Assembly: GCA_031761405.1 (NCBI GenBank)
Contig: JASEVX010000011.1
Span: 18,527,008 to 18,591,007, forward strand
Direction of reading: 5' to 3'
Origin: Serripes groenlandicus
Taxonomy: Eukaryota; Mollusca; Bivalvia; Cardiida; Cardiidae
DNA length: 64,000 bases
A program made the translations under genes and the position numbers. Positions 1 to 62,000 of this stretch are shown piece after piece. The first letter of the stretch is position 1; each line of letters starts with the position of its first letter. The notes beneath the pieces are model-generated. The model saw nothing but the letters and a program-made list of their open reading frames with translations, searched no databases and was not told where the DNA came from.

Positions 1-49485
<49,485 letters not shown>

Positions 49486-49932
49486 CTTCACTCGTGAACA
49501 CACACGTGTTTACGCTGAAAAAGTAAATTTAGACATGTTTTTAAAACATGATGAATCTTTAATTAATTCTTGTAGTAAATTAACGTTTATTGGAACATCT
49601 ACAATTTATTTCAAAAACTGACATACCATGAAAGTCTGTTTTTCCCGTATTTTTTTCCTTTTCAGACTGTTGTCGAATTGAATGGGAAACACTATTTTCC
49701 ATAAGTCAGTCGGCCATAATCGACTGGTATATATACACCAATTTCTTTTGGTACTTATTACCTCCCTTGTGAGCTCTCTAACATCCTGCATTAGTAACCT
49801 CCCTTGAGTGCTCTCTATCAAGCATCATTAGTGGACATTAGTAACGGCGATTAATAACCCATTTCCTGCCCCATTTCCTGGGGTCCTGATTTCCTTTCAC
49901 AACCATTTCCTTTACGAAAGTAAGAGAACAGG
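49486..49932. promoter_or_regulatory. Divergent intergenic region between CAD and the MULE-derived gene
   Basis: Only about 450 bp separate the two start codons, which point away from each other, so core promoters for both must lie here or in leader introns. Visible elements: a TATATATA stretch near 49727-49740, two diverged copies of a CTCCCTT...GCTCTCTA motif (49760-49815), and four CATTTCCT/ATTTCCT motifs in 49857-49913, which read AGGAAAT (ETS-like core) on the minus strand. Transcription starts cannot be placed from sequence alone. Confidence 0.5.
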
Positions 49933-50059
49933 ATGGAGCAGTTTAAGATAGTAGAATGTCAAACTTTAGAATCAGCAAATTATTTATTAAGAAAACATGA
50001 ATGTGAAACAGGAACGAGATTCACGACCTATGCATCATCGAAAAAATTCGGAGAAACTA
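49933..50059 (+). CDS. MULE-derived gene exon 1
   Basis: Starts at the first ATG (MEQFKIVECQTLESANYLLR), a common opening for this family (short helix, then FTTYASSKKFG). Donor GTAAGT, phase 1. Confidence 0.75.
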
Positions 50060-53000
50060 GTAAGTGGTTTTTTTAACTAAGAGAAGAGCCCTCCCTGAAC
50101 CCACCAACCTTTTATGGACCACGTGCTTTCCAATGATGGTTCTTATTGTTTACGAATTTGAATGCTTACTATATCGTTTCGATTACCAAATAAATTCAAC
50201 TGACTGATCATACCAAGTAATGTGAGAAAAGGAAGGCTTTGTTTACACATAAATAGTTGAATGTTACATTTGTATTTGTCAATATCATTATTTTGGACAT
50301 GAATTTTTATTTATTCCCACAGGTTCATGATTTGTTATACCCCCATGTAGTATAAACCATATGTAACAAGTCTTTATATATGGTAGATACTGTATGGGGG
50401 TATAACACATCATGAATCTGTGGTTAATCCTGTTAGTCCTGATTAATGTTTAGAGGTTCGAGAACTGGTCTCTCCAAGCTTCCACATGGATGGGAAGCAC
50501 GGTATGAATAAGTCTTTAAAGCAAACAAATTTAAGTTGAATGTTCAGAGAGTTCGAATAACCAGGATAAGTAGTTATACTCATTTAGATTCCCTCATTGA
50601 TATGGATATGTACCTAAATGATTGTTAACACATATATCTCCTGCGTTTATAAGTTTACAGCAAAGTATTGCTATAAATGAATTATTTGTGCTCAGACGTA
50701 ACCTTTATGGACTTTTAACACCTTTTTTTATACCGGAGTCGAGTCAAATTAACACATGGCTTGAACTCAAGTTGGAACTGAAAAGCCTCTGGCTTTCATT
50801 CCTCCGTAGAACCCAGTACAGTACAGAATCTCATAAACAGTCTTCAAATAGTCAGGTTCCCCAAAGTGTGCCAAATTGTTATAAGTTTTTATTTGCTTTT
50901 TGTTTTTGGCTGCGTAATTATCGTACAGGCAATCTCGCATTCAACCTAAAATACATGCATGAAAGTGAATTTGTTTACGTAACATTTTACGTGACTGAGA
51001 ACACTGTCTAATATATATATAAAAAAACTGTTTTTATTTTAAATTCCAAGCTTCAAAAAGAAGTATTATATAACAATAATGTTTAAACATAAATGATTTA
51101 TAATTTGATGCTTAGACTAATTAGAAAAATCTCTTTTAGGCCTGCAATCGGCAAGAAAGGTGTATTGGGAAGATCAGCCTTCGGTAACCGTTGGACGCCA
51201 AGACTTTACCAATGTTCCTTTTGTGGTTCTTGGTTACAAATTATTTGACTGTCAGTTTGGTCCAGATCGAAAGAAGAGTGTAAAACAATCAAGACAGACA
51301 AAAGTGGTAAAGAAGCTTATTCTTAAAATCTGAGATTTAATGTTTTTGAAAATCTAGGAAGCACAGAAGGACTGTCTGCTGACATCATTTAATCTAAGAA
51401 CAGGCCTATTCAAGTTCAACTGTTAAGTGTGTTTCTACTGATCTTTTAGCGCAACAACAGGGGTATTTTTAACCCCTGCCAATGTGGCAGAGATGGGGTC
51501 GCTTACTTAAAAAAGTAATTGATTAAATTATGATAACATGGCAGGTGGATGGATAGTGAGTTTATTGATTGTTTAAAACATAAAAGGCAAAGCTTTCATC
51601 AAATATCTCGTCTTTTCTGGATCACTTTTTGTAAGGAATTGATATTTGAGATATCAAATGTAGTTCACTTTCAGACTCTTCATTGCCTGATGATGTGAGA
51701 AACTAGATAAACATGAGCTTTTGTTTATTTATTTTAACAGTCAATGAAATCAGCAGTGGCCCTATGGTCCCTTACCAGTAATTTTTGTTTTGGGCCCATG
51801 AACAATTCCAGTATAATTTTGCAATGTAGGATACAGCCTAACATTTAGAATTTTTGGGGGCCAGTTATAACTCAAAGTTTATTTCGATGACTGTTTTAAT
51901 GAAAACAATTCTCCTTTTAAAAATTCCAGGATGGAAAGGACCACGATTACTCAAAAGGAAAAAAGTTCCTTTTGTTTGAAACAAAAAAACTTGATTGTCC
52001 TGCAAGATGTCGGATGAGAGAAATATGCAGATTTCCTTCCTACAAGGTAATTTTTTATGTCTAAAGAAGTGTAATATATTTACTTAATTTATTCACATAG
52101 AGGAATGTGAAATGAATCACAGCATCACTGTTTTCAATTTCTCACATAATGAATGTCATCAATTTGTATTTACATCATCAATAGTATAAGTTTTAAACGC
52201 TATTTATTGTGGTTTTTTTTAGCTGATTGGAATATATTTTTTGATCACCTATTGTCACTACTTCAGACAGTTGTATCATAAATATTGTCTGTAAATGATA
52301 TCTTGTGTGAAACTATGGCCCATAAAGATTAAAAGCATTTTTTGGGACTTTGCCTAGTTCTTTTGAAAATCCTTTAGTTGGAATCCAAATCATGTGAAGC
52401 TAATTGCATTGACAAATGATTGATCAATTGAAGTTTAAGTTAACCCCATTTTCATTTTTTTTAAATTAAATCACATTTGCCAGTTCAACTCCTCATCTGT
52501 TTCCTGGCTACCCATACCAGTACTCCACACTTCAGACTTCCAAAGGAATTTGCTGCTTTTCCACATAGCCTGTAAGCCCATTGGTGGACGAAGAATGTAG
52601 CTTGCCACAGTGATTTTTTATCAAAAGGTGGAATGTGATCCAAATTGGGGTTCAAATTCCCAACCTCTGGACTGACAGACCATTTTAAATTAGTAACAAT
52701 CATTTTCGTATTGTTGAGATAACTTATTTCATTTTCATTTTTTGGCTTGTCCACATTAATTCATTACCAAATACAAATCCAAATATTGTGTTTTCCTAAG
52801 ACCATAATTCTATTATAACTTAAAGGTGAATTTTTATCTCCAAATTTCCAAACAATGTAGATATCCTGTAAAAGTAACAGCTGTACATTGTTATCAATAA
52901 ATAAAACAATTTGCAGGTTTAGGCATATAATGTAATGCTATGTATGGTTAATGATTTCTTTTCTCTTGATAGATTGAAGAGAACTTGTTTATTGACAAAA

Positions 53001-56000
53001 AATTAAGGCAGAGGACTTGTTTGCCAGGTTATTAGCAGGGGAGGACATCCAACATGAAAGAGTGATAATAACGTGTTTGGCAGAACCAAGTGCCCATGTT
53101 GGTCATGATGTTGGCACCAATGTAGTATGTTTATTCTGATTTTATTTCCACCTAAGCACAATGTGCTTTTTTAAACTGGGCATCCCGGGTTCGATCCCCA
53201 GTTGCGATTGTCTTAGTAATCACCTTTATATCAGTCTGCCTGTTTTCAGCAGCCATATTTTGACATTCCCTTGGGTGGATGCCTAAGAAAAGTTTGACTG
53301 TTGACAATATTGAATCAATTTCACTTAATCATGTATTGATGTAAATGTATGTAGTACTCAATCCCTCTCCATGTTTTTTATAGAATAGCCAACTGTCAAA
53401 TGTGTCACCGAAGTAAAAATGTTAAAGGAAATTGTTACTACAGATATTTCTCATTTCACATTGTGTCTCCCTTTTGTACTTCATGTATATCTGCTCTCAT
53501 ATAATTTTATGTACATGTTTCTTCATCAAGGCGACTGCAGAAAATATTGATAAAAAGGTTGCTGCCAAAATACACCAGCTCGTTCATGAAGGGACAACTG
53601 ATCCTGGTGTAATAAGGACACAGCTCCGGCAGTATGTGTTAGATCTGTGTCAGCCAGAATTGCCGCATCCAACCAATAAAAGGTTTTATCCGTCTGATAA
53701 GACAATAAGGAACCATGTATATATGGGAAAGATGGTTAAACTGTCAGATGATCAGGAAAAGCTTTGTGAATGGGTAAGATAGTTTACTTAAACAATAGTT
53801 CAGAGTTGATTCTACTTTCTAGTCACATTCTGTATAACTGAATGGCACAGATCTGAAATAGATATTGTATGATTTTTGTTACAAAGTATGGAAAATGAAC
53901 TTTTCCTCCAACATAATGTGATTTACATATGATGAAAATAAATCTGTTTTGTAGTTCTTTTCATGAAAAAAACAGATGTTACATGAAAGACAGCGGTGCA
54001 GAGGTAGAGTGTCTCATACAAAATGTCCCTGGTTAGAATCCCGTGATGAACGGGTTCTGTATTTAAGATTTTCCCACTCAAACAAGCTAGCATGGTTAAT
54101 ATTAGCTGAAAGCTTGTTTTGGCATTAATATTTTATCAAATAAATATGCTTAAACTAACAAGAAGCATATTTATGACCCAATGATTACCTAACATATTGA
54201 TTGTGTAAAATTTCTGATGGATGGCCGTCATATCATTATTTTTTTGAAGCATATATGAAATAATTAGTACTATCATGCTTCAGAGGAGATATGTTTTGAC
54301 TATAATGTTTCTCAAGCACATTCAAAGGGCCAGGTATCTCAGTTGGTAGAGCATCCCTTACTTTAAAGGATTGTCTTAGGTTCATGTTCCAATCTGGTTA
54401 ATTTTTACGTGAAGAATATGTTAGGAGACACTTAATACCTGATTATTTCGATCCTGAAATATTAACATTGTATATAATCCTTATTCTGCTAAATTTATGT
54501 ATAAAACCCTAGGTCTATTTACTTTATTCCTTGAGCTATCTTTCTTTTCATGTAAAAAATAGCTTGTCAAGAGTAACTCCTGATAGTGTTGCTATTGAAT
54601 TTTAATTTCATAAGATAATAGAAGATAATGTCTTTTATAGCTGAGTCAAGGGCTTAAATGCTCACTTCTCTAATTAAAGAGTTATCAAACATTCTCCTTT
54701 ATTATTGATTAAATTAAATGCTGCAGGTGAATGGATTGCAATGGCATGAAATGCTGATTGCTAGATCCATCACTTATTGGAGAGGTATCTCCAATGTTTA
54801 GCTCACCTTAGCATGATTATTATTTTGCCTCGCTGTTATACATGGGAAGAGCTTATTTTTTATTTTGATCAGTTTGTAGGCCTTATTTGAATAATGGTCA
54901 TTTTATGTCCATTCTTTATCAAATTACAGTAACAACTAAATGGCATAATTTCATGACTAATATCAGAATTATAATTACGCTTTTATGCCCCTTTTAAGGT
55001 TACTTTTTTGTGTGCATAAACTACTCCTATTGTAAATTATTCGGAATCGAAGGTTTAAGATAAATTGACACTTTATTAAAACTTGTATATTTGCATCAAA
55101 CAGATAACCAGTATTTATAACAAAGATGACTTCGTATATTGTCGTTTGAAATGTAACTCGGACGAAGCAATCAGAAGCAATCCAAATAAAGCTATACAGG
55201 TATGTACAATTTTATAACATGCATTGTTGTTAGTGTCATGGTGGTCCCAAAGTTGTGTTAATTTAAATTTCGCAGCATCACTATAATTGAGAAGTAAAAC
55301 TGTTATGGCCAAATGAAAGCTAAGTTAGGTTGAAATGGGTTGTTCTGACAGCTTTTGTTTGAGTGGTCATTGTAATGGATTTGAAACTGGGATGTCCGGG
55401 TCTCAAAGACCAGTCTCGTCAGTCTTGGTTCAGTTCCCTTTTGCAAGGCACATTTCCAAGCCTGTACTTGTTTGTTTACCATGGGATGATGAATAAGTTT
55501 TTTGTCGTCCCTATTTAACTTAAATAAATGTTAGAAAGGGTCTTTAAAAAAAAGTTTGGACATTTATTTTTATACTTGTTTAATTTCAGTATGGGGAGAA
55601 ATTTCTCTTCATATACCAGTCAGCACAGCAAAGAAGACTCCTTGATAGGTATGGATCAATGGTTTTTCTTGATGCTACCTATAAAACAACTGTTTATGAC
55701 GCTCCTTTATTCTTTCTGGCAGTAAAGACAAATGTGGATTACCAGGTTGTTGGAGCCTTCATAACAGAAGACGAGACAACCGTAACCATTGCAGAGGCCC
55801 TTACAATTTTGAAGAAGGAATGCTTTCTGTCCAATCCTCCATACTTCCTTACTGATTTTGACGAAAGTGAAATTAATGCTGTGGAGAAAGTCTTTTCAGG
55901 TAATATGCATGTACTTTTTGAAGTTTATTGAGTTTATTCAAAAGAAACTTGAAGAGCGGATAGAAGAAAGTCTGAGGAAGATAAATCCCAAAAACTGTTA

Positions 56001-59000
56001 GTCAACGGTACATTACTTAGTTACTGAGTTGTCTTCTTTTTTCATGTCAAACAGCATTTGTTCGGAAGATAACCCCCATGTTATATATTGGAATGAAATT
56101 GAGCAATCCAGGTGGATAAAAAATGATAGCTAGTGTTGAGTTCTAGAACTATAACTCTTCCTTATTATGACTGAATTATCTCCCTGTTTGATGTAGTAAT
56201 TCACTTATTCAAAACATAACTTCTGCATTATTAATGGTATTCAATTGCATTTGTACAGGTGGATTGAAGGCAATAAAATGAAGTGCCCATTACAATATGT
56301 ATAACTGTAACTCCATGCATTACTGAGTTATCAACCCTCCTTATCCCTTTTATAAAGTTAATTACTTGTTTGAAACTTTGTTAAAGTCCGGGCGTATCTT
56401 TGTATTTTTAGGTTGTCAGGTTCTTATATGCGACTTTCACAGAAACCAGGCATGGGAGCGCTGGACTAGCAAACATGCTAACTCCTTAGGCAAGAAGTCG
56501 GAGATACTTAGCTACCTAATGAAAATTGGCCTTGCAAGGGATATGGTGGCATTTCATTCATCTGTTGAATCACTGAAGTCCTCAACAATCTACCAAAATA
56601 ATGCCAAACTGAAAAACTATTTTGACAGGATTTGGTATCCACAACACAAGGTATTGTAGGAAGAATTAAATTTTGAGAAATATAGAATATAAAGCTAAAT
56701 GTTTGCGTGAATATCCAGTTGAATGTAAGCATTTAACTCTTACTGACAAAATGTGTTAATTTTGAATATTTAGACCAAAGAAATACACAATGACTAAGTG
56801 GTTACTGTCTGTGATTTTAAATTTGGCGTCTGGGTAGCCTAGCACTGATTTAACTCAGAAATCATGAAAAGTTTAACTGTTTTCATGATATCAGGGAAAT
56901 AATATTTAAAATGGTATGAAACCCCCAATAAAAAAAATGATTTAAAGCCTATGTTGTAGATGTTTGTGAAAATGGTCCTGTTTATTCATTTTTAGCTTGA
57001 CTTTTAAAAAAACGAGAGCTATTGTCATGACCCTGGCGTCGGCGGTGGCAGCATAGTCATCCGGTTAAGGTTTTTTGTTCAGCTTAGCTTTTTTTCTGTT
57101 TTCTCCCTATCAGTCGAGCGTCTGTGCCGTACGTGATGCTCTTGTTTAACTCTTCTTATCTTTCAAACTATGATCATAAACTAATGAAAATCCTTAAAAG
57201 CTTTAAATGACAGGCTAGGCAGATCATATCAATTCCTTTCAATGATTGTGCTTCTTGATTAAGTGACTTTATATATGTGATTCTTCCACCACTTGTAGTG
57301 GTCTTTAAATATATTTTTCTTCTGATTGGCAGAGATGGAGCAAGGCGTTTAGGACTGGTAACCTGGAAATAGTTGCTGGGACAAATAATGGGATTGAGTC
57401 GCAGCACAAACTTCTCAAGTACAGTTTTATGCATAGAAAAACCACAAACAGTCTTCTTGGTATGCTGAAGATTGTAATTGAAGAATTCTTTCCAGCTCGA
57501 TTTAAATTGTAAGTAACACTTTTAAATAATGTCAGTACTCCAGACAAATACAAAATTGTTAATTTGTTTGTGTACAATAGTTCACATGAGCACGAAATTT
57601 TCCATTGTAACAATAAACATATGATACATTAATTGCCAAAACTATATAATGACCTGCGGAATAGAAATATTTGAAGTAAAGTATGTTAATATTTTATGTT
57701 ATTATATACCTACTATGAATCAAAGTATTTGATTGGACGAGAAGCAGTCACGTGTGATTCTATAAAAAAATGACTATTTGACTCCTTTTCGCTTTTATTC
57801 TAAAATTCAGGTCCAATAGTCCATTTTCGAGTCAATAGTTCATCTGTTATGACGTTATTGTTTGAAATGACGTCATGCACGTGCATAACCAACATTTTAA
57901 CGCGCGTTATAATTTTATAAATAAACTAGTTAAATTATGCGTTTTTCATGAAGATATATAATAAAACAGCTATTTACTCCCTTTGAGTTCAATGGTAAAA
58001 AACTATTCTTCCTCGCAAATGACTATTGACCCGAAATAGAGAACTATTGACCTCGACTTCGTCTCGGTCAATAGTTCTCTATTTCGGGTCAATAGTCATT
58101 CACTTGGAAGAATAGTTTTTTACTATTGACCTCAAGAGGAGTAAATAGCTGTATAATAGGATACATAGGATCCATTGCTTGCCTGAGCATAAAATATTCC
58201 TTGGGTACCCCTTTGCCAAGACCTTAAATTATTCAGATCTTTTGAATAAAATGGCAACTAGGTAGTGTTGCTTGTTTCCTATGTATGCATAGAGTAAGAA
58301 CATTGAGAACTATTTAAGTTATATTTAATCAGGTAAGCAATATAGGACCATCATGGTCCTGTTGTAAATGATGACTAAATTTCAAAAATATCTTTTGAGT
58401 TGAGTCTGATCTAGTCATATGGAATAGGTAATATGAGCTTTTCCTTGTGTAAAAGTACAACATGTTATTTGCATATTAGCCTGCAAATCAATGTAGTCTG
58501 ATCAACATTCACACTTATTTTTATAAAGCTTCTGGTCAAATGTGTAGATTTTGATAAGACTCACAGGATAAATGAACCTGTACTATTCACAACACCTTTT
58601 CACATGTACAGTCTTGTATTTCCTTGATAGTGCACATTCATGTACTTTGAAATAAAATGAAACTTTCAATATTTTGCAGATAATCGAAATTGTACATGCA
58701 CTAAAAAGTTCAGTATATATCGCACATTGTCAAAAAAATAGAAAAAGTAATCCGAAGAATGAAAACCAAGGGTCTATTGTCTGCTGCTGTTAAACTAAGG
58801 GATGTCAGCGATTAATCTGTTACTCTGTAAACTGTATGTTTTTCGATTAATCGGTTAGTAATTCAAGTAACCGAGTACTGGGAGAAATAGATAAAATATA
58901 TAAAAAGTTGTGTTTCACCTTTTGTTTTATTTAATTTGTCCCACGTAACTGACCAGAGGTTAATTATTCACACCTCGGTCAGGAGTGTTTACTTAACTGT

Positions 59001-62000
59001 GAAAATAACCGCAATTGATTTATGATTTAACATTATGTAATTTTTATGTTTATAGATATGTTGATCTTAATGTAAGTGAATCTGGAAAATTTAGGAAGTA
59101 CTCTCAAAAAGTACCACTGGAGCTGCATAATCGTCCCAAGAAATTTGTTAAGCATTGTCTGCAGAGGATGGAATCATCAATTGATATAGAGAAGTACGTA
59201 TAAATTTATTTATTTTTTCTAATATTCTTAGCTCAACAGTTCGAGCATAAACTTCACACATGTCTTATGTCTTTTATTTGGATACTTAACTTCGAGCACG
59301 CCTTTTGATGGATAACACTTTGTTATATTCTCTTGCTGAAGGCCGATATTGTTTTTGCATTTTCTGTCCACCCCTCCTTCCATCATCCATCTGCACATAT
59401 ATCAGGTTCTATATTCATGAAACTGCTTTGAAATATTTATTTGTATAGTAGATTGGTACACATGTAAATTTTGTTTAAATTGATTGGACGGGACTCAAGT
59501 TACTTATTTTTAGCTGGAAGAAAAAAAGTAGAGTTATTGTGATACCCTTTGCGTCGTGTTAAAACTTTAACTTTACCTCATTAACTAAAAAAATTTACAC
59601 ATATTCAAATGAAACTTGGTACACATGTCTATAATAAGTCACATAACTCTGGCTTAAATACTTTTAAATTATTCCCCTTTGTTTACTTAGATAAAAGCAG
59701 ACTAGCGTCATATATGCACTTTGTGATAAAGTATTTATAAATATTAAAATTAAAATTTGCAGGATTACGGTCATGTTTTATGTATTTGATAAGTTAGTGT
59801 TATGCCAAAAAATTCTTTTCATTCTTTGATATATTTATAGATGTATCTGCCTGAGATATGTTCTATATTGGCATGGCTTCAGGAGATTATATTGAATTAT
59901 TTTATGTCTCTGATTTTATTACCCAAGTAACTCTTGGCTAATGATTTGAATTTTGCCTTTGTATATAAATTCATGAACAATTCAAGTTTGATATAACTGT
60001 TTTCCGGATCAATACATATCTTCAGGCAATCTTTAAAAAACTTCATCATTTTTCATTTCTAACAATGTTTCTGACTAATGGCTGAAGATATAATTTCACT
60101 TTTCTATATATAACTTTCTTTACTTTAATGTTGTCAAAGTAGATGACATAAATTGGTTAATTGCATGGAAATGGTTAAACTATGAGCAAGTGATGAATGT
60201 CTACTGTTGTTAGAGATAAGATAGTTACATGTATTATTGATTGTATTATGAAAAGCACAATATCTGATCATAGTTAATAGTTGGCTACTGTAGAATTCTT
60301 TATAATCCAAAGAAGAATGCAGGCATATCTCATAGTTCAATTGATGATCAAGTAAGCTATCGTCATGGCATGTTTGCTTTCATTATCATATGTGAAGCTT
60401 GTTTACCAAGCTGAAAGCTGCAATCGATTTTGCCAGTTCATTGATTTATGTCAGATTGCTCAAAATTTAAATACACTTTGATATTGCTATTTTTTTTATA
60501 AAATATAATTGATAATTGTACTAATTAATATTTGATATATATATGTTTCTCAAATCTGAATTGCAGTTCAGAATCTATCAGTAGTGTTATATTTACTATT
60601 GGCTCTTAATATTATATTTTGTAAGTCCATTCCGACATAAAATTAGAATAAATGCCTATGTCTATGAAGACACTTTATGATCCCTCTGCAGCCAACTAAA
60701 CACTGTGGCAAAAGGAAAAATTTCTCATGATGAGCAATATTTACTTTTACTACAATATATACACCTGTATTCAATGATTTCGCTTTCAACTATAACCTGG
60801 CATTTCAAAGTTGTCTGCTGCAGGTTGTACGGGGAAAAGGAGGTTAACAAAGTGCCAACTGGTGATGAGTTATGATTATCATTCTTTTATATTGTAGGTG
60901 TGATGTGACTGCTGAAAATGAAATCTACACCTATAAGACCCTAAAAGGAACATATGTGATTAATCTTGGCGATAGGGAAAGTAATCCATGCTGCAACTGT
61001 GACGACTGGTATGAAAGTCACATGCCATGTATCCATATGTTTGCATGTATGAGCTTGGATGGGGAAGTGAAATGGGAGAAACTTTCACAACTTTACCTGC
61101 AGTCGAAATACTGTATGATAGATGGTAATATTAATATTGTATTTCCCACTTGTCAATGTTATTTGTAGCATGAATATACATCCAATGATCATAGTTTAAG
61201 GGGTATATAGGAATCACCATGTTCATCCGTCTGTCCGAACCACTTCGTGATAGGGCTGTATCTGTATAAGACTTAAGACATTTAAAACTCATAGTTGCCA
61301 AATATGTTAGCCATGACCTAAACCCAAAGATAATTGACTCGAGGTCAAGGCTATCTGGTTGTTAAAATAATCTGGCTGGGGATGTTATTCTGGCTAGAAC
61401 AGATCTATTTACTTTTTACAATTGTTAGAAATTTTAAAAAATTGCAGAGGATTTTACTCAGAAGCCTGAGATTGAGTGCCATGATGGCCCTCTTAATTAG
61501 AAAATACTTTTTCACAAAAGGTTGTTTACTGCTTTTTATATACATCCATAACCCTTTCCCACATACAACAAATCTGCAGCGAACGGCTTTAAAAAGATCT
61601 AAACATAAACATGGAAAATCTGTATAAAGGAAGGTTTAATCACTGAATTTCGTTAAAACATTGACGCAAAAGGAGTATTTGCTCGTTTTTAGCAATTTCT
61701 TCTTTGGTCACAATATTTTCAAAAGGCGTCAGAAAGCATCTATAACAAGGGAAAGGGTTTACTTTGTTCCTGGATATGAATATAATACAATGCTTTTTAC
61801 TCTTCTTCAGATTATGTAGTTGGAGATATGCATGAAGTCCAGGATACACCAGAACATGTTTTTATACCAGAGAAGGGTTTGTATTTTCATTATTAATATG
61901 TATCAATAATAGCATATTATTGCATTATAAATAGAAATGGCAAAATATACCCAATTTGAGATTTGAATATTCGGTAAGCAAATAGTCAGAATATTCCACT

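Noticed and set aside
50622..51011. 129-codon open frame between exons 1 and 2 of the MULE-derived gene
   Set aside because: No recognised family and no need for it in the exon chain; exons 1 and 2 join in phase without it.
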